This document shows, in pieces, positions 25,227 through 36,905 of a stretch of DNA of 64,000 bases. Positions within the stretch are counted from its first letter, which is position 1; each line of letters opens with the position of its first letter. Both the position numbers and the translations under genes were made by a program. Under the pieces are notes generated by a model, which saw nothing but the letters and a program-made list of their open reading frames with translations, did not search any database and was not told the DNA's origin. Origin of the DNA: Callipepla californica brunnescens (lineage: Eukaryota; Chordata; Aves; Galliformes; Odontophoridae); assembly GCA_023055505.1 (NCBI GenBank), contig JALIRH010000004.1, positions 39,871,502-39,935,501 on the forward strand, in the 5' to 3' direction.

Positions 25227-25443
25227 AGAATCATATCATAGAATGGTTGGGTTGGAAATGACCTTAAAGTTCTTAGTTCCCACTCCCTGTTGTGGGCTGG
25301 CTACCCCTCCCACCAGATCAGGTTGCCCAGGGCCCCATCCAACCTGGCCTTGAACAGTTTCAGGGATGGGGCACCCACAGCTTCTCTGGGCAGCTGTGCC
25401 ACTGCTTCGCCAACCTCTGAGTTAAGAAATTTCCCCCTAACAT
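25227..25443 (-). mobile_element. CR1 3' fragment, antisense
   Basis: AGAATCATATCATAGAATGG at the left is the reverse complement of a CR1 tail. It is followed by GGTTGCCCAGGGCCCCATCC, CTGGCCTTGAACAGTTTCAGG and CACAGCTTCTCTGGGCAGC. About 215 bp remain. Confidence 0.9.
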
Positions 25444-26261
25444 TAATATAAACTAAGAGCAGGGAGATTTATAAGTAAATAACGTTTCAGTCCCTCTGTT
25501 ATTTTTCACTGCTCTTTAAGAAATTGAAGATATATATTGTTTACACATGCACTTGAGAGATTTGTATTTAAAAATCTGACGTGCAACAAATCTGATTTTT
25601 TTAAATATTACTCAGATTAGAAGGCAATTAAAATGAAAAACTTAAGTTTATAGACAATTAGTTTATGAAGTCTCATGTAATGAAACAAAATGCAGATTGT
25701 TTTTTGCATGCCTGATAAAATACAGTCATGATCACAGAGTCCTGAGAAGTAATGTTCACAGAGATTCATGCACTAGATAGCTATAGTGGTGTGCAAATGA
25801 CATCAGTTTTTAAAATGGTGAAAAGGTTTAGTGGTACCAGGTTTCAGCAACCCTTCTCAAATACCTCTTCTGCTCTAATCTCAACTCCTTGACATGGCCC
25901 ACCACATACGCAGTATCACCTCCCCTACGCCAGCTGGACAGGAAAGAGCTCTCACAGAAAAAAACCTCATAGAAAGTTTGACTATGATTATGTTGGCCCT
26001 GAGAGAGAGGTTTGAAGATGTTGATAAAATTGCCATTGTTGCAGACATTGTTATTCATACAAAGGAACTTTTAATTGCCACCGACCTGTTCTTGAGACCT
26101 TTATTTATGATCATGTAAGAGCAAGAGTTGAGGCATTTAACTTGACTTTTTCAAGAATTTCACAACAAGAATGAAATATCTCACATGCCTTAAAAATTAC
26201 CACAGCTGACATTTGGAAGGCTTAAAAAAAAAAAAAAAAAACCTCTATGGCTTTCTTCCAG
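25444..26261. other. DNA upstream of BDKRB1 with an unidentified open frame
   Basis: No recognised repeat. A 74-codon frame at 25894-26118 (+) and an overlapping 76-codon frame at 25828-26058 (-) lie in a slightly more GC-rich patch. Neither matches a family I recognise. Confidence 0.35.
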
Positions 26262-26427
26262 ATAGTAACATCATACATAGTGCGCAAGGGTAACAAAAGA
26301 TTCAGACAGCACTCAGACTCATGCATGGATGTGTCGTTCAGTTCTCTCAGTAATCACTGTACTGCTGTTTGTCAACTCTTCCTGAATTTGAAACTTTACC
26401 TAAACTGCTGGAAAGGACGAGAACAAG
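26262..26427 (+). other. BDKRB1: candidate non-coding leader exon of BDKRB1
   Basis: The stretch is bounded by an acceptor-like CTTTCTTCCAG ending at 26261 and a near-consensus donor, ACAAG|GTATGT, with GT at 26428-26429. It would be separated from the coding exon by a 730-bp intron ending at 27157. Mammalian BDKRB1 has untranslated leader exons and a single coding exon, so a 166-bp exon here is plausible. No transcript evidence is available. Confidence 0.35.
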
Positions 26428-26429
26428 GT

Positions 26430-27140
26430 ATGTCTATCAGTTTTTAGTGTCTTCGGTGTATTAAAAGTATTTCAGATGCTTTTATATAAACAAGTACCTT
26501 GTGCTCTCAGTTCCAATGTGTGCAGACTAGTAAGACTTTCTCTTTCACAGCACAGCTAACTCTGAAGGTTAGGATTAAATGTCCCAATCAGTAAAAATAT
26601 GGTGGTTCATTTTATGGAATTTCTGTACAGCAGAATAAACTTACATGATTGCAGAATTTTCTCTTTCAAAATAATATTTTCCCCAAACTCAAGCTGCATT
26701 TATTTAGTGTTTCCGGAAGACCTGATCTTAACTGGGAACTATTTATTAATTGTAATAACAGCTATAAACTCAGTTAACACAGAAAATAATCAGCAATGAG
26801 TTGAACGTAGAGAAAAAAACGTCATTTTCATAGAAGCTGGAATGAAATTTATTAAGGACATAAACTGAAAACCACTCTTTTGGCTAATTGTCCATTAGCA
26901 CCAAATACTTTTCAATACTTACAGAAGAAAATTGCCTTTGAAGGAGAAACGAATTAAGCAACTGCAAATCAATTGCATTTTCTGTCAACAAGTAATCTGG
27001 AGTTCTAAGTACACACAAGTCAGTTCTAGGGCACTGAAGAAATTTTAAAAAATTAAAAAGTTTGTTACATCACTGATAAAAGACAGCATTTAGAATTCTA
27101 TGCCTCCATTTTGCAATCCTTTTCTCTTACTTCAAACATG
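26430..27140. other. BDKRB1: presumed BDKRB1 last intron
   Basis: AT-rich and non-coding. It ends in the acceptor TTGTTAATTACAG at 27157. Confidence 0.4.
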
Positions 27141-27166
27141 TCTCTTGTTAATTACAGAAGCTTAAA

Positions 27167-28255
27167 ATGACTGAAAGTCCCCTACTGAATGTTTCCTTTT
27201 CAAACCAGAGTGAAAACGAGAGCAACTCAACTTTTTGCCCGGACTTGGATAACTGGTGGGAAATTGTGTACTACTTAGTACCCAAGTGTATTGACACCAT
27301 CTGTGTTATTGGAATGCTTGGAAATTTATTTGTTCTCTTTGTTTACTCACTGCACAAGGCGCCCCTGAAGATTGCTGAAATCTACCTGGTGAATCTAGCT
27401 GTTGCTGATCTGATTTTCCTCACATGTCTCCCTTTCTGGGCAGAGAATATCCGGAATAAGTATAACTGGCCATTTGGAGATTTTCTTTGTCGTGCTGCCA
27501 GCACATCCGTACACCTAAACATGTACACTAGCATTTACTTGCTAGTAGCAGTCAGTTTGGATCGCTATTTTACTTTTGTTCATACCCTGACACACAGAAG
27601 TATACGTAGTAAAACTACAGCCAGAGGAATCTGCTTGCTCACCTGGATCTTCGGGATCCTTCTCAGCATCCCAACCTTTAAGTTTCGGACTGTGAAACAC
27701 CTTCCTGAGTTGAATATCTCTGCGTGTATTTTAGATTTCCCTACCCCATCATGGGGAACAGGTAATCGTCTGGTATTCAACGCAGTGGGGTTTTTATTGC
27801 CATCTACAGCAATCATCTTCCTCAATTTGTGTACCATTCGCTCCCTGCAAGAACACACAAGAGAACAAAGAGTATTCAGGACAAAGAGTTGCAAGGACCA
27901 CAAAGACACAAAGGCCACAAGGTTGATCTCCTTAGTGGTACTGATTTTTCTTTTGTGCTGGACTCCTTACCATCTTGTTGTATTCCTTGATACATTATTC
28001 CGGATGGAAGTGATCGAAGGTTGCTTCTGGGTGAACTTTCTCAACTTTGGTGAGCAGTTTAGTTCTACTCTGGCTATCGCCAACAGTTGCATTAACCCAT
28101 TAGTTTATGTCTTTGCTGGGAAATATTTCAGGCAAAAAGCTTTAGAAGTTTTTTCACAGTTTTTCTGCCATGGGGATTTTTTGAGCCAGATATCATCCCA
28201 AGAAAAGACTTCATATTTCAACTTATTTCCAGTCAGGAGTAGTTCAGCATCATAA
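27167..28255 (+). CDS. BDKRB1: B1-type bradykinin receptor
   Basis: Class A GPCR of the kinin family, 362 aa in one exon. Mammalian B1 is inducible and prefers des-Arg kinins. Visible features are a long N-terminus with four sequons (Asn8, 13, 17, 20), seven hydrophobic segments, Cys108-Cys187, D132-R133-Y134, CWTP at 264-267 and NPLVY at 310-314. A further sequon is Asn183 in the second extracellular loop. LPFWAENI, NWPFG, LLSIPTF and the LNISACI segment match mammalian B1 rather than B2, and so does the GCFW segment before TM7. The C-tail has one cysteine (Cys334), a possible palmitoylation site. A splice acceptor, ATTACAG at 27151-27157, lies nine bases before the ATG, as expected for a gene whose coding sequence sits in its last exon. 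His116 stands where mammalian B1 has the selectivity residue Lys118. It lies 7 kb downstream of its paralogue BDKRB2 on the same strand. Confidence 0.93.
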   Translation: MTESPLLNVSFSNQSENESNSTFCPDLDNWWEIVYYLVPKCIDTICVIGMLGNLFVLFVYSLHKAPLKIAEIYLVNLAVADLIFLTCLPFWAENIRNKYNWPFGDFLCRAASTSVHLNMYTSIYLLVAVSLDRYFTFVHTLTHRSIRSKTTARGICLLTWIFGILLSIPTFKFRTVKHLPELNISACILDFPTPSWGTGNRLVFNAVGFLLPSTAIIFLNLCTIRSLQEHTREQRVFRTKSCKDHKDTKATRLISLVVLIFLLCWTPYHLVVFLDTLFRMEVIEGCFWVNFLNFGEQFSSTLAIANSCINPLVYVFAGKYFRQKALEVFSQFFCHGDFLSQISSQEKTSYFNLFPVRSSSAS

Positions 28256-29054
28256 TTCTTAGTTTCATCTTAATTTTGATGTTACAGCTTATTTTTAATT
28301 GTATTAAAAATGAAAAGCAATTGCACTGTTCTAGCATTCCCAGATTATGTTATTTATTTATTAAATTAAGACATTTTGCTACTTATTTGTCCCTGGATTT
28401 GTTTTTCCTTTTCTGCATTAACATCCAAACATACCATGTACGATACCAGAATTTTATACCAAATGTTCTAACTTGTCTCATCAATTAACAGTGACTGGAA
28501 AGAAAAGTCCTTTGACAGGGTATCAGAAATCTGGTTTCTTTAGAATGCTATAAATAGATTGAAAAATTTATTATATTGTGTCCATAGTAACAGCTAATAT
28601 ACCACCAGTAACACTATGCAAAGAATTATAATGTATGTTACAGAGCAAATATGAGCTTAACTTTCAGCTGTAGCTGCATTTGAGCAACTACAGAACAGAC
28701 TCAGCTATTTTTATCAGTATTTTTGATGGGTTACATTTTCAGTGTAGTGTATAGAAAATTTCGAGAACTGCTCATTTAAAATGTATTCATTGCATGAATA
28801 TTGTATACAAAATGTACCATAAAGAGAATGTGCATGAATTGTAATAAAAAAGCAAAGCAATTCAGTATCATCCTCAAAATCAGACTTTTTATTTATCCAG
28901 TCAAGTGTTACACAACCACTCTTCAAGTAGGCAACGATTCTTTTCGGTATATGAAATCAGTGATGACCATTGACACTATAATTTTGAAATACTTATCCAT
29001 CTGAGGCAAATCCTTAAGTTCATACTTATGTTTCTATGAATCAAAACCAATAAA
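28256..29054 (+). other. BDKRB1: probable BDKRB1 3' UTR
   Basis: AT-rich sequence after the TAA stop. Possible polyadenylation signals AATAAA lie at 28843-28848 and 29049-29054. The second is followed within about 60 bp by a T-rich stretch (ATCTTTATTATTTTTCC and beyond), which suits a downstream element. Which signal is used cannot be decided from sequence. Confidence 0.5.
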
Positions 29055-29800
29055 CTGTGTAATATCCCATTTCATCATTATCTTTATTATTTTTCCATTG
29101 TTTTATCTCTTGTCTCTTTCCTTACTCATTTGGACAGGAGGAAATGTATATTTCCGTGATTAAAAATCCTTTCTACTACTCTAATGTTAACTCTGTAGCA
29201 GTAATAATAACATCCCAAGCAGAAGATAAAGAAGGAAGCTTTTCCATCACAGCCACAACAGTCAAACAAGGTGATGCAATTGAGATATCTGTTTCCATAA
29301 ATGTAAAAATATTTGTGTGTGCACTGGAAGAGAAAGAAAGGAACTATTTCAGTAGCAAAGTTGGTTCAGCCAGAAACACTGAGTGCAGAAAGGGGCACAT
29401 AAGCACTCTGTTTATATAACATTTTACTTAGTTTAGAATAAGTTCTGTTTAGTCTTTTACTCACTGCAATGGTGTTTCCGCTTTGAATATGGAAATAATC
29501 TCTTATTAAAGATATCTACGCATTCAACATTCCAGGAACATTAGTGCTTATTTTTAACGATTTTTCATAACTTTCTGATTTTGAATGCTGAAAGCCTTCT
29601 GGTGAGTTAAAAGTTTGACTTCCAGCAATGATAAGTTAAAAGCCAAGGGTGGATTAGGCGATGAGAGGGGAAGAATTATTCATAACTCTATTCACTTTTC
29701 TCCCTCTGTAACAGGCTTTTTTTCAAATAAATTTCAATTAGACATTAGTAATAACTACAGTATGTGAAGTCTGGTGAGTCATCTGAACTTAATTCTGTAT
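29055..29800. other. intergenic DNA
   Basis: A 91-codon open frame at 29144-29419 (+) has no recognisable feature. Otherwise nothing is seen. Confidence 0.45.
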
Positions 29801-30304
29801 AATCATAAAGAATGGCTTGAGTTGGAAGTGACCTTACAGACCATCTAGTTCCAACTTCCACGGGCAGGATTGATACCCGCAAGATCAGGCTGCCCTGGGC
29901 TCCATCCAGATTTCTTCTTAACATCTAGCTTAAATCTCCCCCCTCTTAGCTTAAAGCCATTTGCTCTTACACTGTTGCTAACAGACCATGTACAAAGTTG
30001 CTCTTTCCTGCTTATAAGCTCTCCCCACATACTGGAAGGCCACAGTGAGGTCTCCCAAAGCCTTTACTACTCCAAGCTAATCAAGCCCACCTCCCTCAGC
30101 CTTTCTTCATAGCAGAGGTGCCCCAGACTTCTGATCCTCTTCGTAGCTTTTTCTGGCTCTGGTCCCACTCCAACAGCTTAAAATCCTTCCTGTACTAGGG
30201 GCCCCACGGCTGGACACAATACTCCAGATGAGGCCTCACAAAGGCAAAGTAGAAGGGGACAATCCCCACCATCATCAACCTCCTGCCATCCCTCTTTTGA
30301 CAGA
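29801..30304 (-). mobile_element. CR1 LINE 3' fragment, antisense
   Basis: It starts with AATCATAAAGAATGGCTTGAG and continues through typical antisense CR1 blocks. These include GGTCTCCCAAAGCC near 30050, TCAGCCTTTCTTCATAGCAG near 30097, and TGGACACAATACTCCAGATG near 30212 followed by AGGCCTCAC. It is about 500 bp long and substantially diverged. Confidence 0.88.
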
Positions 30305-30306
30305 GT

Positions 30307-30378
30307 TGAAGTACTAACCTGGCTTGCCCTTGCATAGCTTCTAAGATCAGACGACATGAGGGTGGCTTGGTCAGTCTA
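30307..30378 (-). pseudogene. 5S-rRNA-derived fragment
   Basis: Read on the minus strand, the segment matches the middle of vertebrate 5S rRNA. The plus-strand text has AAGTACTAACCTGGC, then TAGCTTCTAAGATCAGACGA, then AGGGTGG. These are the reverse complements of the GCCTGGTTAGTACTT, TCGTCTGATCTCGGAAGCTA and CCACCCT parts of 5S. The 5' end is degraded and the 3' part with box C is missing, so it cannot be a working gene. It directly abuts a CR1 fragment. It may be a lone 5S pseudogene or the head of a 5S-derived SINE such as AmnSINE. Confidence 0.7.
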
Positions 30379-30986
30379 TTTTAAAATATTGCACACATTT
30401 ATTTCACAGATCTCCCAGTGAAGCCTTAAATTCAAATAAAAAAAATCCCCAAACAGGGATTTTTTTTTAACCTGAAATAATGAAAAAAGAATATAAGCAG
30501 AAGTATCATCTTCCCAACATGCATTGGAAACCTTAAAAAGGAAAAACTTCTCATTGTCTCTAACTCTTGCTCATGTTTAACATCGAACAAAAATAAAAGA
30601 AACAACACAGTTCTGAAGAACTGTTTCATTTAGGGCATGAGCTGATAGACTGAAAATCAGTCTGAAATCCTAAATCAATGGAAAGCTTTCCATCAATTTC
30701 AATGGGAATATGACAAGGACTTTTGTGAATTTGTGAAAGTGCTGCACTTTTTACATGTGCACAATCATCAGAAAGTGTCTGAAAGTTAAACAGTGATTTA
30801 AACAGTACTTAACGAGGTCTTGCATATCAATGAATTTACTCTACAACAGCTTCCCTTTTTACTAATTTTGTGAGCTATATTAATATAGCAAAATATAATT
30901 AGTGATCACAATTTACAGCACAGCAAATACAAAAACTTATATTCAATCAGAAATAGTTCACAACACAGAAATAGGCTGCAGAGTGT
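30379..30986. other. intergenic DNA
   Basis: AT-rich, with no recognised feature. Confidence 0.45.
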
Positions 30987-31490
30987 CCAGTACTGGAGTA
31001 CTGTGTCCAGTTTTGGGCTCCCCGTACAAAAAAAAAGACAAGGATCTCCTCGAAAGAGTCCAGTGGAGGGCTACAAAGATGATAAAGGACATGGAACACC
31101 TCCTTTACGAGGAGAGCCTGAGAGACCTGGGCCTGTTCGGCCTTGAAAAAAGATGACTCAGAGGGGATCTGATCCACATCTATAAATACCTAAGGAGCAA
31201 GAGGCAAAGGGACAAGGCTGAACTCTTCTCAGCAGCGTGTGGTGATAGCATGAGGGGAAATTACCACAAACTGAGGCATAGGTAGCTTTGCACAAACGCG
31301 CGTGGGAATTTCTACACAGTACAGGTGATCGAGCACAGGCTGCACAGAGAGGTGGTGGAGTCTCCTTCTCTGGAGATGTTCAAGACACCTACCTGTGCAA
31401 CCTGGGCTAGGGAGCTGCTTTGGAAGGGACATTGGACTCAATGATCTCTAGTGGTTCCTCTCAACCCCTACAATTCTGTGATTCTGTGAG
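30987..31490 (+). mobile_element. CR1 LINE 3' fragment, sense
   Basis: GTCCAGTACTGGAGTACTGTGTCC begins the copy. CACCTCCTTTACGAGGAGAG, CTTCTCAGCAGCGTGTGGTG and GGTGGAGTCTCCTTCTCTGG follow, and it ends in CCCCTACAATTCTGTGATTCTGTG. About 500 bp of the 3' end remain, with ORF2 remnants broken by stops. Confidence 0.92.
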
Positions 31491-34400
31491 TGGGAAACTA
31501 ACAGCAGTTGAGCATTTCAGAATCAGCCAATTAAAAGTTTAACATGACCCAGGAGTGCCTTGTTTTTGCTTTGGAGGTATACATGACAACAGCTAGTGAA
31601 TTCAAATTGTAGCAAGGGAGGCTGAGCATTAATAAAAAACCTTCTCCTGGTAAAGCTAGTGATGAGCCACCTCAGTGATAACATAGCACCTCAGCAATGG
31701 TACCCTCTGACAACATCTCAGAAAGGCATAGCAGGGATGATATCAGTCTATTCGGTTGTTTCCCAGCACACAGGGGATGTTAAATGACTTAAATCCCCCT
31801 GTCAGCTCTTTCTCTTGTGGTCAATAAATAAAGGTTCCTTGTTTGCATTCTCAGGACTCTTCATGTATTACCTTCCATTCAATACTGAAATAACAGACCT
31901 TAAGGCCAGTCGATCACTGCTGCCAGACTCCATTGTCCATGCGTTACCTGTCAAATAACCACCCATTTTTTTTTTTTTAATCTTATTTCATGTTACTCTA
32001 CACACAATAAACACTGTCATGTGTTTAATCATTAAAACAGTATCTATCTTTTGTAGGCAAGATCTCAGCCTTCTGAGAGCTTACCATCTTTAACTTCTCC
32101 TCATCCATCTACGCTGACTTATGATTTAATCATAATTTCTCTAGTGCAAGAACTATCCTCTATTATCTGTTCAGACCTTCTTATTCTTACTTTAAGAGAT
32201 GGCTCTGCTACCATTTGAGTAATAAAGTGGCATTTAGAAATTACTGAAATCCACATTAGGGAATAATATAATCTGGGCTTGCATTTGCAGTATCAAAATG
32301 TTTTGACAAGTTATTTTTTTCAACTTTAAAAGCTTTAACTGTAAATGTAGACCCATGCCAAAACTAGCGGATCCATTTCTAAAGGTAGTAGATATTGATT
32401 GCTAGAAATAAAGGCAGAAGCATTCTCAAAGATTTGTATCCACGTGGGCTTCTAGTGTGCCAAGAGGCATTTTCCGGGGAAGAGAGCATTTGTCATCCCT
32501 CTGAAAATCATACCAAATCGAGTCAAAACTACTACTTTAGTTGGAAGAAACCTGTTTGTTGCAATACAGTCATGCTGAATGTTCCAGCTGCCTCATGATC
32601 TCATCCTCATGGAGATGTTCAGACCACCCTTGCCTGTGACAGCATTGCACAAGTGAACTAGTTAAAGGGAAAGAGGATCCACTTCCCTGCCTGTGGGTGG
32701 CTTTGAGCTGCGGACAGTAGGTGTCAAGGATGCTGCTAGCTTGCAGTTCTAGGCTGCATTTTTTTTCATGCCCGCCCAGCAACAGGACCAAGAGACAAAA
32801 TCTGTGCCAGGCAGCAGAACAAGAGCAAGAAAATGTTTAACCTAAGACTGTCCTTGGAATCTCAGTGTGGCTTCTTTCAGTGTATGAGTTATAGTAGTCC
32901 TATATGACTAAGCTTTGACTTACCAACATTGTAACTTAGCCACTTCTGATTTAGCTCTGTGTCACTATGTCTTACGTGGGAGAGAAAAACACTCAACATA
33001 AATTAAACAGTACCCTCAAGAAACTATCATGTCTTGTATACTAAATACCACCTAGAGGATTGATCACACATATCTTATCAGAATTTTACAGAAATAAATC
33101 TTTGAAGATACATAAAATTGAATAATTTGTCACAGTGAGAATGTACAGAGACAAATGTGTCTAATAACCAGAACTGAAAATATTAGAAGAAATTCTAAAC
33201 TAATAGGAATTAGGAAGAAAATTGTCATCAGTGTCAACTTAGAATAGAATATTCTTTGTAGGAAGTAAGATTGCTGAAAAACAGGAGAAACTGCTCTTGG
33301 TCACTGGCAAAGAGGATTCAAAACAACTTTGTCACAGAAGAGTAAGACAGGAATTTGGATCCATCAGGTGGGCAAAAGAATTGGAAATTCCAAAAAAAAA
33401 TCCTACTCTATCAATTTAGGACATGTAGAAAAAAGCTGTAAACACAGGCCCCCAGGCTGAACTACACAACTGCAGTTTATTTTTTGCTGTAAGGGAATTT
33501 GAAGTTTGAAGGCAAAAGAAGCCCACCTGAGGAGCATGGTAGGTCATCCCAGTCATTCTGATGTTTTAGCTGGTTTGTTGTTCAAATTTTCAATTGTTAC
33601 TGCTAATTAATGAGGCTGTTTTTTATCACATGCCTATGAGTCAAATCTGGATTGTTTTTCACAGCCTACTAGATGACAAACCTCACTTCTCTTTCCCAAG
33701 CACCACACAACAAAAACCCCTTTCAACTAATATGGAGAACGGTCAAGGATCCATTCATCCACAGGTATTCTGTTCTCTTTGGAACACACTGCCTTACAAA
33801 TACCTATCACAGTGAGCTGCTGAAAATGCAAGCAGAGTTCTGCTTCAGAGAAGGGGTAAACACATTTTCTTTTCTTTCCTTTTTTTGTTGCTGTTGCAAA
33901 AAACAGACATAGTCTTGCAGAATGAGTTCACTCTGCAGACACTCATAAGGAGACAATATTTGGTTATACCCATTCTTGAGTTTCATCTTACCTTCTAAGT
34001 ATGAACAGATCCAACTGCCTCTCAGGATCATAAGTCCATGGGCAGCAATACTAAAACACGAAAAGCCTGCTTGAGAGCTCTGCTTCTCAGGTTCAGGCAG
34101 AGCTGCAGAATCTCACCCACACAAACTACTTTGGCTATGCTGTTGTCACAGAGAGAAGACAACTCTTGTGCCGCCAAGCAGTGAAATAATGAAAACCAGT
34201 ATGAAGAGATCAATGAATTCAAAACTTTCTATGTTTAAGGCATAATTGAGGCCAATTGCACTGAGTAGTACAGGAAAGGAGGCAATTGATTGAGAAATAC
34301 ATCTTCCATCTTGTGCATTCCAAGTTTGTTCTGGCAAAACCTTCACTGTATGCTAACTGTACTTTCTTACAGGAGCTGGGGCTTATTCTCCATCATAACT

Positions 34401-36711
34401 CTAATCTATAGCTACACCTTGGAGAGACATTGTCTTCAGGGAAGTAATTCACACCTGGAAAAGTTCACATTTGGTTTCATGCATTTTTATTCATCTATTT
34501 CAACTTCTGCAGAGCAAATCCCCAGCCACACATTAGGAAAGAAATCAGTCACCCACAGGAAGAGCTAGGGTAAGTCTCACATCCATCACACAAGACTGAA
34601 TCAAAAGATGAGCTACAAGGTCCAAAGCCTGAAAAAACTCTTCAAATGATCACAGCACGTTCTTATCTGTAGACAAATATGCATGTCAGGTAGCTACAAG
34701 AGGAAGAAATATTCATCCTTCAGCACTGAGAGAAGGATAAATAGCAATATTTCATTTGTAGCCTCAAACACTCCTCATCTGAGCAACAGAACTTTTTTCT
34801 ATGAGAGTAGAGGCTGAAACCTCACCTAATGTACATCGCAGTAAATCAAAGTCAATGGAGATGTACATAATTGTACCAGATAAAGGGTTAGTCTCAAACA
34901 GAGATAGTGACTCAGTCTTTATATCATTACACAGTTTTAAAATTACAATTATTTTTCTTTTAGTAAGAAGACAAAATATAAGGCAAAAACTCTGCATTTT
35001 ATTTTGTTTCTGTGATGCTTTTCAGCTATTAGGCTTCTGACAAAGATCACTCTCACATGACAAAACTGCTGGTGCGTGCATGCTGTAGCAGTGATGTAGA
35101 TTGGTGATATACTCTCTTGCATGACAGATAATAGGAATCTCACTTAATCATAAAGATCAGTTTTTAGAAAAGCGACGTGCAAAGGAAACCCAAGATTCAA
35201 TGTTAAATTCAACAAGTAGAAAAGCAACAGAGATGTGTTATAAAAGGAGGAAAAGTAAGAAAACTGTAAATATCAGGTTGCCTAGTTTACAAAAACTTCA
35301 GTCCATCTTCACAAAAAACTCTGAGCTTCTGAGTGAGGTCACTTGACAATACTGCTCAGCTCTTATCTGCTGATTGCATGCCAGCTTCCAGCATGGATGC
35401 CAGGAACTCACACATAGCAAGAACATCAAATCTGCCTGACATGGCAAGTGGCAGTCTGACAGTGGGTGACAGTGTGTCTGATGGGAATTAATGCCCTACA
35501 AGTATCCCACTCTACTGGACCAGAACTCAAATAATTTGCTATTATGTTTAGCATGGTTTTGTCTCTTTCTTTTTTGCCTCAGAAGAGCTGCAAAGCAACA
35601 ATGGTTTGGCTAAATACAGACATCTGCAACTGGAGAAAAACTGTTTTGTGTAATGCCATAAAATACATAACCAGGGAAACTTTCTTCTTGCCAGTGTTTT
35701 GAAGGAAAAGGAATATCCTGCTTTTTTTTTGGCAGCTACTTCACAGCTTTTAAGTAATAACACAGCCACCGGCAGCCATCTATCATGGAGGAGGTTATCC
35801 TTACCATATTAGCAGAAGGAGGAAAGAACCATAGCAGAAGATTAATGTGATAAACTGAATAGAAGTTATATGAGAACATATGTAGAGTGCCATTTGTCAA
35901 CAGTAGCAAAATCCCTACAAGCCAGTCCTAGGGGTGCTCTTTGAGTCTTGAATAAAAAAGAGAGATATAAATTCAAGCTAATGGGAAAATACCTACAAGA
36001 ATCAAGTTCCAGAAAAGAAGTTTTTCTTTTTTCAAATGACTTTTAGATGTGCATGCTAGAACTGAAGCTTTACACATCCTAAAGCTCAAGGCGATTCTTG
36101 GCTAAGTTGTCACAGCACATCAAGAGTAACATTCAGGTGCTCACTGATGCATTAAAGACACACACTCTCCTTGTACACATGACCTTGTTCACACCACAGC
36201 TTAGTATCATTTCTCAGGCCTATCCAGTACACTCACCTTAGTGGCCCAAGGGAAGATGCCAGTGGTCTAACTACCAATTGTACAATCAGCATCTCAGCTT
36301 TCCAAAAGCCTAAAATACACATGCAGATCCCAGCTATACCCACTCAGGCTTTTGGCTTACTGCAACAGCTGTATTAATGCCAGTGTGTCTCACAAACAAC
36401 TCCATGCTCACGCCTTAGGCATCTGAATATCTTAAATGTTCACACAAGAGGGAGGCTTATGGGAAACAATTTCAAATTTCAGCTCATCTACAGATCTTTA
36501 ATTTCATCTGGAAGAAATCCAGAGTTTCTGTAATTATTTCTAAGACAGCTTTTTTAAAGTGGACATCTGAGTTCTCTGGTTTCCAGAAGCTTCCTGGGAC
36601 CCCGTACCTTTCAGGTAGAAATAATTCACCTTACCTGCTGCATTTATGCTCCTTTTGCTCTGAGGATCATTGTTACTGAAAAAATTTCCAAGAAGACCTA
36701 TATCTTCTTCA
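31491..36711. other. gene-poor intergenic DNA
   Basis: About 5.2 kb with no recognised exon, RNA gene or clear transposon. Open frames are short, overlap on both strands and lack family features. Confidence 0.5.
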
Positions 36712-36905
36712 TCAGAGGATGGTCAGGTATGAAACAGGCTCACCGTGGCAGTGGTCATAGCACAGAGCTTGCAGAAGTTCAAGAGGCATCTGGACAATGC
36801 TCTGACATATGGTCTTACTTGAGGATGGCCCTATGTGGATCCAGGACTTGATAATCCTGATGATCTTTATGGAGCCCTTCCAGTTCAGATATTCTAGGAT
36901 ACTAT
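36712..36905 (+). mobile_element. CR1 3'-end fragment, sense, diverged
   Basis: It contains the CR1 blocks TTCAAGAGGCATCTGGACAATGC, ACTTGATAATCCTGATGATC and CCCTTCCAGTTCAGATATTC, ending in ATTCTAGGATACTATG. It belongs to a different subfamily from the copies with the GGTCCCTTCCAACCCCTAC end and is older. Confidence 0.85.

Noticed and set aside
27580..27918. 112-codon minus-strand frame
   Set aside because: It is an antisense shadow of the BDKRB1 coding exon.
32560..32660. Possible CR1 bit near CATGGAGATGTTCAGACCACCC
   Set aside because: The similarity is limited to about 20 bp and lacks the following CR1 blocks, so it is not reported.
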